Of a stretch of DNA of 64,000 nt, positions 33,209 to 47,197 are shown piece by piece. The stretch lies in contig CM060915.1 in NCBI GenBank assembly GCA_030737875.1, positions 900,305,177 to 900,369,176 of the forward strand, read 5' to 3'. Position 1 is the first letter of the stretch, and the number at the start of each line of letters is the position of its first letter. Both the position numbers and the translations under genes were made by a program. The notes below the pieces were generated by a model that worked only from the letters and a program-made list of their open reading frames with translations, was not told the DNA's origin and did not search any database. Source of the stretch: Allium sativum. Lineage: Eukaryota > Streptophyta > Magnoliopsida > Asparagales > Amaryllidaceae.

Positions 33209-36200
33209 TTTATTATCGGATTATTTTAAGGAAATGCAATTTTTCCCTTTTTATGCATTACCCCCAAAACAAACTGATTTTTCATAACTGCTTAAATAGG
33301 AAAACCGAAGAGCATAGGCTAAAGGAGCAGAAGCCAAAAGCAAGCGAAAATAAACCTCTGATGAATGAATGATTCGAATTCCAACTATGCTTTCAGAGTT
33401 TTTGAAACAACCAACATTTTTTACCATTCAAATCGACAATAATCCTCACATGTCGATCAATCAAATCTAAAACACAGATAGTTATTGGGATTAATATAAG
33501 AAAAGAAGAAAAACAATCATAGAATCTCACAGCGGAAGGACAAAATATAATAATCAATTAACAGTTCACAAAGCTGTTAAATTATGCATTTTATTATACA
33601 TTACAATAATACATCAGAGTTAACTATCATAAAGAACACGAATACCAATATAGGCAGCGGAATAATACAAAGAATTACATCTGCCATGCTCCATCTTTGT
33701 CTTCAATGTAATGTGGTCTTCACTAACTGAAAAACTCAAGCTGACCTGAAAACCAATGAAAATGCAAAAATTACTCGGATCAGAACTAAAATATTATCAT
33801 ATCAGTCAAATCAAAACCAAGTAATAATACGAGTGTCACGACATCAGAGATGCTTAAAATAATTCACATCTCCTGTCTAATGTGTTCGTGAGTGAAATAA
33901 CTTAAGAGATGCTACGGAAATTTCCATCACCAAAGGATCCGCCAAACAAGATACTATATAATATAATACACTATTATAATAGTGTATATTCAATAAAGTA
34001 AAGTATCAAAATAGCATAAGCGTGATTACATTTTTACCCTTACACCATTAATAAACATTGTAGTCTATACAGTACTATAAACTCCACCAAACCGGTGGGC
34101 TATCAAGGAGCACTCCATAGGTACAATGCAAAGTAAAGTCATAGTGGGTGTGATCAGGATAATATGACAAGGCACCAAGGAATACCCGACATTAGGATTC
34201 TACCGAATTGCGGGACCGAGCTAGTGGTAACGCATAGCAGCTACTACTGCCCATCTCAACCAACACTCTGAAAATCACAGGTGGCCACCAATTAAATCAC
34301 AAAGTAATAGATTTGGTTCGAAGAAGGGTGTTCGATAGGAGGAGCGACCTCACTTGGGACAGCCATGGCATCTGTTTTAGACTTTTCAATTATGACCCGA
34401 AGATCAAGGATATCCATCATCGTTCTTTTACTTCATTCCAGTAGCATTCGTCAAACCAACCTACTTCATTCTGGATTCTCCACCACGTATACAGTTTTTA
34501 AGTGGTTTTCGGTACTGGCAGAGAGTATGACAATATCTGATCCTGGTCTCTTTAACAACCAAACATTTACATTTTTCACACCGGTCGGATTTATACATTT
34601 CAAATGATTCCTACTTCATATCAAAATATCATATTTGCTTCAAATCATTTTACATTTGAATGAATATACTTCTGTATTACAACTGTATTCAACCAACTTA
34701 AAATATTGAAACAATACCAACCTTAAAATAATGCATATTAAAACAGTTGAAGTATATTTAAAATAGTTAGAAAATAAGTAGTTTGTATTTAAAATAGAAT
34801 TATCAAAATTAAGTAAATTTTATAGTTAAAATACTAAAGTAGTTTATAAAATAAATAGTTGATTATTAAAATGGTTTATTTAAAATAATTAGTATAGATA
34901 CGTCAAAAAATAAAATAGTTATAAAGTAAATAGTTCATAGAGTAAATAGTTATCTACTAAAATGGTTTATAAAAATGGTTTAAAAATATATTTTTGGAGT
35001 TAGAATCGCTTCTTCCAAATTTCAATTATACTTGAAGTCATATTTGAAATTTCAAATCAAACCAACTCAACTTCGATATTTCAATTCGATTCAACTTTCT
35101 TTTTAAATTAAATCCAATTCAAACAATCTTATTCCAATATTTGAAAATTTTCAATTAGAATATTTCAATTTATAAAAATTTCGAGTTCACAAGTCAAATA
35201 TAACTTTATATCAAGTTAATTTAAAGTAAATTTCAAAGATTGGTAAACAATTCAATTTCAATAATTTCAGTTCATATTCAATTCAGTTTTTAACTTAAGT
35301 TATCAACATTAATAAATCCTTTAAAATTTCAAAGTTTAAAGTTCAAATTCAATGGAAATCGATTTATAACATCATTTATACTGTCAATATTTCAAGAGTC
35401 AAAATTCAAACAAAATTTATTTTACAAACCGGTGTCCATATAAAATTTTATTTCCTATAGCCAAATAATAGTTAAAATTTAATTTTAGTATCTTAGGAAA
35501 GGATATATATCATTTCAATCCAAATCAGGAGTCATAGGTATTTATCATTTCAACCTACGTTCTTAATTCATTTTGATGATTAATCCCGGGTTTATTTAAT
35601 ACCCGTAACATCTAAGGTAAATAATTGGGATTAATCAACAAAAACAATGGTCATATAAAAGTCAAGGTGAATAACGCAAAAATTTACACAAATAAACATC
35701 AATATGTCAAACATATCAAACCCAAGCCATACATCACATCAATACATCAAACAGTTCAACATTGTATAAATTTACTAGTTATCAGATGTCGGGTTTTAGA
35801 CTAGCAACTAATTATCAAATTCGAACTTAAATGTAAAATTTAAACTAACAGTCAAATTAACTTACATCATCAGTGTCAAGTAACAAAAAATATCCAATTT
35901 TAACTGTCAAACAATAATCAATATAATCATGTCATAGCATGATTTTAATTTAACTAATATTCAAATACTTTATTTATGCGTGAGCGGGTTTAATCACTCA
36001 CCTTTGCTTTCAAAAGAGATTGGAATTCAAAATTTAGCCCAAAAATAAACAGTCTTAGAATCAATCCATGATAAATCCACATTGTCCACAATTTCGATAC
36101 GATCACAACGGATCCAACTATGCGCGAATCTGAATTTGTATGACGAAGTTATTCATATTCCAACGTATGGATACAGAATTTAAAAAAACTAAAAACAAAT

Positions 36201-37120
36201 CTTACCAAAATTCAATCTGCCACGTCACCTACGTTGACCCCTTCCGCCTTCCTTCATGCGAACAGCCAAACTCTAATAAACCCCGTAACCCAAAAACCTG
36301 TTCAAACATAAGATCCCCGACCTTTCAAGACTTCACTGTACCCCAATCAGAACACACCGCCATATGCGCCTCCTCCCGAGCTTCCACCCGACACCAGCAC
36401 CGCCCTCATGGTGGTTCTCGTGGCCCTCAAAAACCCAAAGCACGTGCAAGGTTTATGGCTAATTTCACGCGATTTCAAATCAAATGAACATCCATCAACC
36501 GTATGGATTTAAAGGTCTTGCGAAGCTCTTCGATTTACTACTTGGAAGCTTCTTGATACATCGCGTGGATTAAGAGAAATTAAACCAAGAAGTTTCAAAT
36601 GATTATGGCCATTGAAAATATAAGAAACGGCGGCTCAGAGAAATGTAGATTAGGGCTTCGAATAAAATAATAATATTTCTGGATTTGTGTGTATTTAAGC
36701 CAAAAATGGGACTGTGTACAAATCAGGTTTGCTTACAGCCTACCTATAGGTTTTAAGGCCTTCTGAATGCAATGGGATAAGTAGTAAAGCCCAATACGGA
36801 AGTCTACAACAGTTGCACTAAAAATTTCATTATTCTAATTAAATTGTACACATAATTTCTATGTTTTAAATATTTTTAATCAAATGACAAGTCCAACGGC
36901 TACAAAATTTCAAACCTTACAATATTTTACAATTCTGGATCCGACGAAACTAATTTCCTCGAATTCTGAGATCATTTGCAAAATAGCTATTTTAATAGGT
37001 TAATTAATATAGTATAATATTCAGTTTTCATTTTTTCACCTTTTAATTCAATTTAAAGGTTTATAAATTTTATTCAAACCAAAGATAGAGTTCAAATAAA
37101 TTTATAAGTTTAACTTTCGG
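33209..37120 (-). mobile_element. Element H: degraded minus-strand LTR, part 1
   Basis: Blocks at 36735-36800 (GCCTTCTGAATGCAATGG) and 36935-37000 (GGATCC...CGAATTCTGAG) match W's LTR at 41800-41850 and 42145-42200. So this is a diverged relative of W's LTR in the same orientation. A donor-like AAAG|GTGAGT starts at 36001 and an acceptor-like TTTTCAG ends at 33746 (minus strand). A 22-bp perfect palindrome lies at 33966-33987. No gene is recognised; frames at 34365-34607 and 36140-36487 are unassigned. The left boundary is uncertain: X abuts at 33208. Confidence 0.55.
37116..37120. repeat. Target-site duplication of element W, left copy (TTCGG)
   Basis: TTCGG is repeated exactly at 52655-52659. 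Confidence 0.9.
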
Positions 37121-38802
37121 TGTGATGACCCCAAACTTCCACGGAATGAAAGTAATGAATAATCATTTGGAATACAACATAAATACAATAATACATATCA
37201 CAAATACAACATAGCATAGAAAATTCATAGAGTAACAACATCATAGCAGCGGAAATATAATGTCATCAACCACAGAAAATCCACAGTCACAGAATTCTAC
37301 ATTATTACATCAAGTTTGCAGAAAAGAAATAAGTTCCAACTCCAACTTAAACAACGTGGAATAAACCAAGTTTAATGTCTGAAATAAAAAGAAAGAGAAA
37401 TGCAAAAGCAGCGAATGATAAGTGTCTTCAAGCTTCTAGTCATCACCTCTCCACAAGCAAATCCAAGAAAGATAGTAAGCAGCTCCAAATAAAAGACTCC
37501 AAGCGTAGAATAAACCTGTTTACTTGGCTGCCCATGTAGAAAGGAGGGCACCCGAGTTTGCAAAAAGGTGGAAACAAACAACGGACCAGTCGTGGGACAA
37601 GTGTGAGAATTCTTAACTACTTAATCACTATTAATAGGACAAATCCAAAGACCACGCCGCTAACGCGGAACGGGTTTACTCTAATGGATTGCCGTGCATA
37701 AAAGTGTCAGAATAATTGATAAGTAAATCGTACAACAACGTTATGCTTTTTAGAAAAATGGAATCACCATAAGACCCAGGTCCCATCACACAATGCAACA
37801 CAAACCAAAGGATAGGGTTTTACCTTATAGTGATTAAACATGCTAAATACGGCAAATACGAGTTTAATATTATTATTAGTATATATTAAAAACATTTCAA
37901 AGTAAATGTAGAAATCCTAGGAAGAATAGTATCCCATACTACTATGCCTCCATACTAGTAATACAATCAAATTCGTAGGGTCGTATTTGGATTTTGGTTT
38001 CCATCATGAGTCAAGGCTAGGGAGGAGCTCCTACCGATTCGAGACACTCTAGCTAATGTCTCAGGATCCCCCGCAGTGAACCCTTGGAAAGCTGCCGGGC
38101 CGGTCCACCATACGAGTGGTGGATTAGTTATTCCTGCACACACGTTTCCCAGTCCTATAGGACCTATCATCTGAGGTGCCTCATTCCATCATCCACATAA
38201 GTAAAATGTTGGGTCGTGTTAAAACCCAATCACCACTTCTACCTAGAAAGAAACGTGTTGCTCTCCCTGCGTTCCCTTCTCCCGTTTTAGACTCCGCCGG
38301 TGTGTGAGGCTCGCGAAGTCACGCTGTACACAAAGCTATGCCTAAACAGGCTATGCTTTGATCGTCCCACAAGGCCTGCTTTTCAACAAAACTTGGATTC
38401 TATGCATCTTAGCAGCCACATCATCACTCCATATCGTACTACCAACCCTTTGCCGAAATATATGAACGGGTGTTAAGCAAGAGAATAAATTCCCCGCCAC
38501 CAAACATCCATACATTCGACAAAAGATTAATAACATGATATTTGATAAAGTACGATGTCAGACACACAATCCATTTAGTAGCTTATGCTCTGGGTATGAG
38601 CAAAAGCCAAACCCGTGAAATCAACACGTACGTCTGGGCAATGACCGTGACACTTGAATTGGGAGCAAGTCAAATCAGGGCCTCGATCGTTGTCCATTCG
38701 AGGGAAGATTTACGGTCTTCATATGCCATCTTCATACTTCAATTAACGTCGTTTTGATTATTTAGAATGAGAGAACTCGGACTTTCCAAATAATCCTCGT
38801 AC

Positions 38803-38835
<33 letters not shown>

Positions 38836-39499
38836 ATATATTTTGAAATCCATCTTATACATTAATAATTATTTTTATTAATGATTCATTCCTATTTTAA
38901 TTATTTAAAATAATTAAATTTTTATATAACGATGCCTTAAGTCCATGGGCGACTATGGCGCTGCATTCAAACAATTTTGATTTTCACATTTCTCAGAATC
39001 TAAACGTTGGATCTTAACGTAATATATATCGTTGGAAAGATTTTTCCAAGACGGTCCTAACGGTTTCAGTTTCATGAAAATACGACGGTTGGATCTTCTT
39101 GTATAGTCATTTAAAAGTACGATTTCAAAACGCGAACTACCACGCCCTATTCGTTTAATTTTAATTATATATATATAATCATTGAATCGTAATAACGTCG
39201 TTTGATTAAAATAATGCTCTGCACAATTACCGATCTTTACTAAATTTTAATTCATTTGAAAATGAAGATAATATTACCGCATCCTAAATTCATTCTTTTC
39301 CTTACATTGAAAATGTAAATTCCATCCTTTTCATTTACATAAAAATGTAAATTCAATTCCTATTTTTTTTATTTACATGTAACACAAATGTAAATTTTGA
39401 TACATTCAAAATCCTACTTTTTAAATTACATATACAAATGTAGATTTCAACTCAATGTACATTCTCAACTTACATATAAAAACGTAAGTTTAATTACAA

Positions 39500-39800
39500 T
39501 GCAAACTCTACTTCCTATTTACATTGTAAAAATATGGTTTCTAATTTCATGCAAACTCCACTTTCTATTTACATTGTAAAAATATGGTTTTTAATTACAA
39601 TGCAAACTCTACTTCTAATTTACAATGTAAAAATATAATTTTTAATTACAATGCAAACACTACTTCTAATTCACATTGTAAAAATCTGATTTTTAATTAC
39701 AATGCAAACACTACTTCTAATTCACATTGTAAAAATAAAATTTTTAATTTCAATGCAAATTCTACTTCCTATGTTCATTGTAAAAAAAATATGATTTTTA
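39500..39800. repeat. 51-bp tandem array (W 3' LTR)
   Basis: TGCAAAC recurs at 39500, 39550, 39601, 39652, 39703 and 39754. Each unit pairs TTACAATG with CATTGTAA. Confidence 0.9.
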
Positions 39801-40120
39801 ATTCTAATGTTCATTCTCATTTTATGTTACATATATATAAAAAAAATGTAAATTCTATCATACAATGAAATTGCATCCATTAATTACATAGAAAAATTTA
39901 GTTTTGTCCTACGGTATACTTTCCTATAGACATTACATATAAAAATGTAATATTTAACACAAAATGTAAATTCATGTTTTAATTACATATAAAAATGTAA
40001 TTTTATCCTACTGTGTAATTCCCTATACAATTTACATATAAAAATGTAAATTTTAACATACGATGAAATTCACCTTATAATTATAAAGAAAAATGTGATT
40101 TTTGACGTACAACATTAATT

Positions 40121-40720
40121 CACTTTATAATTTACATATAAAAATGTAAATTTTGACATACGTTGAAATTGACTTGTCAATTACAAAGAAAAATGTAATT
40201 TTTAACATACGACATTAATTCACTTTATAATTTACATATAAAAATGTAAATTTTGACATACGATGAAATTCACCTTTTAATTACAAAGAAAAATGTAAAT
40301 TTTAACATACAATATAATTTCACTTTATAATTTACATATAAAAATGTTAATTTTGACATACGATGAAATTCACCTGTTAGTTACAAAGAAAAATGTGAAT
40401 TTTAACATACAATATAATTTCACTTTATAATTTACATATAAAAATGTAAATTTTGACATACGATGAAATTCACCTTTTAATTACAAAGAAAAATGTAAAT
40501 TTTAACATACAATATAATTTCACTTTATAATTTACATATAAAAATGTAAATTTTGACATACGATGAAATTCACCTTTTAATTACAAAGAAAAATGTAAAT
40601 TTTAACATACAATATAATTTCACTTTATAATTTACATATAAAAATGTAAATTTTGACATACGATGAAATTCACCTTTTAATTACAAAGAAAAATGTAATT
40701 TTTAACATAATGCAAAATCT
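40121..40720. repeat. 100-bp dimeric tandem array, six copies (W 3' LTR)
   Basis: CACTTTATAATTTACATAT starts lie at 40121, 40221, 40321, 40421, 40521 and 40621. Each 100-bp unit is two diverged 50-bp halves, and each half carries an ATGTAA word. Related ATGTAA/TTACAT palindromes extend from about 39290 to 40850. Confidence 0.95.
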
Positions 40721-41691
40721 ACTTTAATTTAGCATTATAAAAATGTAAATTTTCCTACTTTAATTCACAATAAAAATAATGTAAATTGCATAACGATGTA
40801 AATTTCACGACGATGTGAATTTCCTACTTTAATTCACGTTAAAATAATGTGAATTGCATAACGACGTATATGATGATAGATTTATATATGATTCATATCC
40901 ACAAGGCATACTTCAACAAATTTAAACGAGGAAAAATCTAATTTTTCCTACCGATCTATGTTTATAATTAACAGATCTATGAATAAAAATAATGGATCTA
41001 CAATCATAGCATCACAACAATTTGAATCCATCCCATGGTAACATTTCATCGCAAATTCAATTGTGTTTGACTTACAATTCCACATAATGCCATAATAATA
41101 ATAATTAAATTAATTAAATTTAAATAAAAATAAATTCTCACCTAGCTTGGATTTGAGATGAAGGTTCGGGTTCAATCAGATCTCGTGTTCAAAGTCACGG
41201 CAGTTACAGATCTGAAAGATTTCAATTCGAAGATCATATGAATAAATCAGAACTGACTCTTAACAACTGTCGCTGTAACGCTTATAAGCGTCGCAAAATC
41301 TGAAATATTCATACCTTAAATTTCAGAAATGTTCAAAACTTTGAATTCGGATTTCGGGAGCTGTAGTCGATAGTTTTGCGAACGGTTTGCGGGAGATTGG
41401 AGAGCTACGAGAGGCGCATCCACGCCGGGAAGATAGGGGGATGCGACGGCCTATGCAGGGGGCGGGGGCGGCTTAAAGGCTACGGGTTGGGGCTCGAAAT
41501 TCGAGAGCTACGGGGTGTGGAATCGAATGAATCTTGTCGGAGATTGGAGAGGAAGGGAAGAGCTTCAAAAGGTTCAACTATGGCTAAGTCTAATTGTGAA
41601 TGGATTGATAGGAAAATGGAGAGAAAGTTTTAAAAAGGGGGGCGGCTATGGGTTTCACGCGATCAGGAAGAAGAGGAAGAAGGTACGGCCG

Positions 41692-41699
41692 TATATATA
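41692..41699 (-). promoter_or_regulatory. TATA box of element W 3' LTR
   Basis: CTAGTATATATACGG on the minus strand, about 880 bp into the LTR. The 5' LTR has the same sequence at 51758-51765. Confidence 0.6.
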
Positions 41700-42579
41700 C
41701 TAGTATTTTCCACGTATTTTCTATTTTATTTAATTCCGGAAAATAGGGTTTGTTCGTACGAATTCCAATTCGCACTCAACGACTGTCGAACAATAGGTTT
41801 TGACGCCTTCTGAATGCAATGGCGCTATTGCCGAAGTCCAATTCTGAAGTTAAAAGCATGTTTCTTTTATTTTCAAATTAATTCTTTTATTTTTAATTCG
41901 AACGTACTTTCTAATTTTACTGAGGTCACATACGAAGTCAGAAAAATCCAAAAAAATCATTTTTGGCTTTCTTATGACGATACGATCCTAACAAAATTTA
42001 TTTCATCGAATTCTGAGACTGTTTGAAAAATGGCTATTTTTCAGTCAATTAATTTTGACCGAAATTGACAAAACACAGTTTCTTTTGCCACGCTCACATG
42101 CTAGCTTCAAAAATCATGAAATTTGAAACCTAGCAATAATTTTACATCCCGGATCCAACAAAAGTGGTTTCGTCGAATTCCGAGGTCGTATGCAAAATGT
42201 CGATTTTCAAGGGCGATATATTTTCTATAGCGACCTTTCTGAAAATTCATTTGGCCATAACTTTTGATTCCCGCTATGAAACTTCGATTTTTCAGATTCG
42301 TTAGAAAGATATTCATTAACAGATTTAAATATTTTTCGTTTCATCAAAATCCGGTTTATCCTGCACCCTGTGTAATTAGTCAAAGTTCAAGTTTGACTTT
42401 TCAAACTACCATCCTATTTCTAATTCTTTATGTAATTTATTTGAATATATTTGCATTAACTTTGCTCAAAACAAATTTCCATTCATTTTTATTTGAAATA
42501 ATTTATTTTAAATATTTAAGCACCCCTAAAATCTCTAAAATGAAAATTTTAAATTGGCCCCACATTCCGGGTTGTTACA

Positions 42580-42592
42580 GTCTCCCCCGCTT
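42580..42592 (-). other. Polypurine tract of element W
   Basis: On the minus strand AAGCGGGGGAGAC directly precedes the 3' LTR. The motif TTTCGAGGACGAAAT lies just upstream, as in Y and Z. Confidence 0.8.
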
Positions 42593-42688
42593 AAGAACAT
42601 TTCGTCCTCGAAAAGAAAAAGAGAAGAATAGAAGGGTAGGAACCAACATAAAGAATAGAAAATATTCTAAGCGTACCTCAAAATAAAA

Positions 42689-45600
42689 CTAATCGGGGAT
42701 ATCCACTCTGCATTTGGGATAGGCTTGTTTGATACTTTCCTCGGTTTCCCAAGTGCAATCTCTAGGATCACCGCTCCATTGCACCTTGACTAGGTTGATA
42801 CTTTTATTTCTCAGCTTCCTAGTCTCCTTGCCAATAATCTTCAGTGGTTCTCTTCTCACTGCAAGGCTTGGGGTAATCTCCAAATCTTGCTGTGCTGCTT
42901 CTTCCACAATCAGATCTGGATCATGGACATGCCTTCGAAGTTGAGATACATGGAATACATCGTGCACTCCAGGCAACCAGTCTGGCATCTGAATTCTATA
43001 AGCTAGGGTGCCAATCTTTTCAAGAATAGGGAAGGGGACGATGAATCTAGGTGCTAATTTTCCTGTCTTTCCAAAACGGATAACACCTCGCATTGGAGCG
43101 ACTTTCAAATAGACATAGTCACCCACTTCAAAAGCTAGCTCTCGGCTTCTTACGTCTGCATAGCTTTTCTGTCTACTTTGGGCAGCCAATAGTTGCTTCT
43201 TAATAAATTCAACTTTGTCCAAAGCTTCTAGGATCATGTCTGGACCCAACACAAGCCGATTTCCTTTTTCAACCCAACATGCTGGCGATCTACACGGCCT
43301 ACCATATAAGGCTTCAAATGGAGACATTTTCAAACTTGCTTGATAGCTATTGTTGTACGAGAATTCAACTAAATGCAAGTGATCCTCCCAATAACCTCCA
43401 AAATCGAGTATGCAAGCTTGCAATAGATCTTTAAGAAAGCGATTCACTCGCTCAGTCTGGCCGTCAGTCTGAGGGTGATACGCGGTACTGAGATTCAACT
43501 TTGTTCCCAACTCATTTTGGAATGCTTCCCAAAATTTACTAGCAAAGATAAGATCACGGTCGCTAACGATGCTACTAGGAACTCTACATAAAAGAAAAGA
43601 TTATCATTTAATTTGAAAAAGTAAATTTTCATTCAGATTATGATGAAAAGGAAAGATTTAGTTTTATTACCCATGTAGCCTGACGATTTCTTTGAAATAG
43701 ATTTGCGCCAGACTTTGAGCAGTTCTAGTGGATTTGACAGGTATGAAATGAGCGGACTTTGTGAAGCGATCCACGATCACCCATATGCTGTCATTTCCTT
43801 TCCTAGTACGAGGCAGACCATCTATGAAATCCATGGAGACTTGGTCCCACTTCCAATCTGGTAATTCTAGTGGCTGCAACAACCCTGCCAGCTTTTGCTG
43901 ATCACTTTTTACTTGTTGGCATGTGGGGCATCTACTCACATAAATGGATATATCCCTCTTCATAGACCTCCACCAAAATGTGTGCTTTAAGTCTTGATAC
44001 ATTTTGCTCACACCTTAGTGGATGCAAAGCTTTGATTTGTGACCCTCATCTAAAACTTCTCTTATGAGCTCGGGGATATTGGAACACAAATCCGCCCGTG
44101 CAATCTAAGAACTCCCTTGCCATCCATTCGGAAGTCCGTGTTTTCACCTCCTTGAATTCTTTCAATCATTTTCCAAATAAAAGCATCATTTTCTGAAGAG
44201 AGGCGATCTTATCAATCAAAGAAGGGGTGATCATGAGGCTTGCGACAATGACTTCCTTTCTACTAATTGTGTCTGCCACAACATTGGCTTTCCCTGGCGT
44301 ATATAAGATGTCAAGATCGTATGCCGCCAGAAATTCTAGCCATCGTTGCTGCCTTAAATTCAGATCCTTTTGATCGAAGAGATATTTCAAAGATTGATGG
44401 TCTGTGTATAATTCAAATTTTTCGCCCAAAAGATAATGTCTCCAAATTTTTAAAGCAAAGACTACGGCCAATAACTCTAAGTCATGGACACGATAATTTT
44501 TCTCATGCGGCTTTAATTGACGACTTGCATATGCAACAACCCTGCCCCTTTGCAACAGTACCGCACTAAGACCACCACTTTGAGAAGCATTGGTTTAGAC
44601 CTTTAAATCTTGGTTGCCATCGATGACGGTAAGTACGGGAGCAGTAGTCAAACTACCTTTAGCTTTTGGAATGCCTCCTCACAATCCGATGTCCAATTGA
44701 ACTTGGCATGGTTCTTGGTAAGCTTTGTTAATGGGCTAGATAGCTTGGTGAAACCTTCAACAAATTTCCTATAATATCCGGCCAAACCTAGGAAGCTTCT
44801 TACTTCAATGGGTGTACTGGGCTGCTTCCAATCTCGAATGGCAGCAATTTTACTTGGATCAACTACGATTCCTTCTTTTGACACAACATGGCCCAAGAAT
44901 TTTACTTCCTCTTGCCAAAATGTGCATTTGGAAAAGTTTGCTTTTAGAACATTTCGTCGCAGAATTTCCAACACTTCCCTTAAATGCCCTTCATGCTCCT
45001 CCTTAGTTTTAGAATAGATTAGAATATCATCAATGAAGACTCGGACGAATTTATTTAGGACCTCCCGGAAGACACTATTCATCAAGTCAACAAAGTAGGT
45101 TGGAGCATTGCATAAACCGAACGGCATCACTAACCATTCGTAGAATATATCGGGACCTTTGAAGGCGGTCAAAGGTATGCATTCTTCAGCTATGCGGAGT
45201 TAGTGGAAACCTGTAGCTAGGTCCATCTTCGAAAACACCTTGGCTCCATTCAATTGGTCCATCAAATCATCTATGCGGGGCAAGGGGTATTTGTTCTTCA
45301 ATGTTTGTTTGTTAAGATTGCGGTAATCGACACAAAGTCTTAGAGTACCGTCCGATTTGGGGATAAACACCACAGCTGCACCCCAATTAGAAAAGCTAGG
45401 TCGGATGAGTCCCTTCCACAGAAGCTGCTTAGTTTGGGTTTGCAATTCTTCCTTTTCTTTAGGAGTCATCCTTCTGATAGCATGAACTACAGGTCTTGCA
45501 TTAGGAACAAGATCAATCCTGAAATTGATTTCCCTTCGCGGGGGTAGGCTGTCCACTTCTTTAAATACATCCGCGTAATCTTTGACCACGGGAATATTTT

Positions 45601-46987
45601 CTAAGGAAATGGGAGTGATCTCCACGGAAGACCAGAATGCCTTTTTGTCAGATTTTGGCCCATGGCAAGGTATAGCAACAGTGTTTCCGAAACCTGTTTT
45701 CACCTTAACCACTCTTTCTGAACATAACACTTCAGCTTCATATTGGGTTAGCCAATCAAGACCGAGGATAATATCAAACTCGGAGAAATTCATAATGATC
45801 AAGTTAAATGGAAATTTGAAATAGGAGTAAGATACAGGCACTTTACAAAATAAATCTAGAGTCGTAGAACCTCCTACAGAGTTGTGAACATTTAGTGGTT
45901 CTTTAAGACTTCTTTGCTTTAGTTTCAATTTCTGGACCGCATTGCTAGAAATAAAGCTTCTAGATGCACCCGTATCAAATAAGGCAGTAACAGGGATATT
46001 TTTAACAGAAATGGTACCATCTAAAACATCGGGCTTACCTGCTCCTTCGGAAGAAGTAGGAGCGGAAGAAGATAGTACACTTGCCCCTTCATACGCATGT
46101 GCTACCTACGCTCCTTTCAACAGCGGAAAGTTTGGCTTGATATGACCCTTCTTGTGGCAATTGTAGCATTCCTTGGTGTCATCGTTTCGGGCCTTCTTAG
46201 GATTTCTGCAGTCCTTGCTATAGTGCCCAAATTTTTGGTAGTTGTAGCATTGCACCTTTGACTTATTGTGCCCCTTAGCAGCTCCAAAATTGCTTTCTTC
46301 AGTCTTCTTCTCTGTTTGCTTCCTCTTATTGTTGGCCAAGCTCTTTTCCCTGTCATGTTGGGAATTCTTCCTATCATTTTCCTCATATCGACAAGCGAAC
46401 TCCACCAGCCTATTGAAAGAGAGGTCGATGTGGGCAGTGGCTCTATCAATATACTTCCTCGCAAGCCCATTAATGAACCTCTTGTTCATCTGAAAGTCAT
46501 CCTGAACCAATTCAGGGGCATAGCGGGAGAGGTCTTCAAATCTTCGTACATACTTTGAAATGGTCTTGTCGCCTTACTTCAGATTGGCGAACTCGTCATG
46601 TAGTTTCTCTACCTCCTGCCTTGGAATGTATTTGTCATTGAAAAGCTCCTTAAACCTTGTCCAAGTCATATTGTCTGCAATCCCTCCAACCGTGACAGTG
46701 TCCTACCAGTTTTGAGCTTCCTCTTGTAACAGCCATGAAGCTACTAATCTTTTCCTATGATCCTCCAGCTCTAATCCTCCAAAAATCTTTTCACAGTTCC
46801 TCAGCCAAGCTTGAGCTTGTGTCACAGTCTCAGTACCCTTGAATGGCACTCCTCCTAGGTTCTTGTATTTCTTTGCCATCTTATCCAAATCAAAGGGCTG
46901 CGGTGGTGGTGGTTGTTGGACAGTAGCCTCCTCAGTTCCAGCAGCATTCTGCCTCCTTGCCCTAGCTCTAGCGGCAGTGGTACTCAT
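42689..46987 (-). pseudogene. gag-pol: Element W gag-pol, multiply damaged
   Basis: From the ATG at 46987: gag domain, two zinc knuckles, protease D-T-G (45968-45976), RT with F-I-D-D (45026-45037), RNase H (44555-44250), integrase (44011-43250) and a chromodomain-like V-K-V-Q-W...C-T-W-E end (about 42760). Frame 46987-44648 is continuous except for stops at 46703, 46574, 46106 and 45200. Later breaks are a frameshift near 44660, TAA at 44595, frameshifts near 44190 and 44080, and TAA at 44015. Most stops fit single C-to-T or G-to-A changes. Both zinc knuckles have lost a Cys: C-Y-N-Y in the first, final Cys to Phe in the second. An 87-nt insertion splits integrase. Relatedness to Z is clear along the whole length. 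Confidence 0.95.
43584..43670 (-). other. Intron-like 87-nt insertion in W integrase
   Basis: The integrase frame reads L-H-G up to 43671 and resumes V-P-S-S-I-V-S-D-R-D at 43582. Between them lies an AT-rich piece starting GTAATAAAAC and ending TTTTCTTTTATGTAG. Removing exactly 43670-43584 restores the frame in phase 2, as in Z, which lacks the insertion. It contains stop codons. A spliceosomal intron is the natural reading, but a chance insertion is possible. Confidence 0.6.
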
Positions 46988-47197
46988 TTCTAGTTAGTTC
47001 TGTATGATCAAGGAAAGAGTCAGAACAACTATAATGGTGATTTGAAGAGTTGATCAAGATAAAAGGACGGATAAAAGATAATGATAGGATGACTGACTAT
47101 TATGTATTCACATGAAATGTTCGCCATAGAATATTGTGATTCTATGTAAACGAATTATCATAAATATGTTATATCCCAAAGCTAAGTTTAACCAAAG
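46988..47197 (-). other. Untranslated leader of element W
   Basis: 210 nt between PBS and the gag ATG. No unusual structure seen. Confidence 0.6.

Larger units (their letters stand above)
37121..42579 (-). mobile_element. Element W 3' LTR (5459 bp)
   Basis: Contains an (AT)n run (38803-38842), a 51-bp array (39500-39800), a 100-bp array (40121-40720), a donor-like AG|GTGAGA (41141, minus) and TATA (41692-41699, minus). Open frames such as 39584-39868 come from the 51-bp (17-codon) repeat. Confidence 0.95.

Noticed and set aside
38803..38842. AT dinucleotide run as a possible origin or MAR
   Set aside because: Simple microsatellite, with a counterpart in the other W LTR (48893-48918); no supporting signal.
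39584..39868. Plus-strand Asn/Ser-rich repeat frame (also 49657-49875)
   Set aside because: It is the 51-bp (17-codon) LTR repeat; no start context or product.
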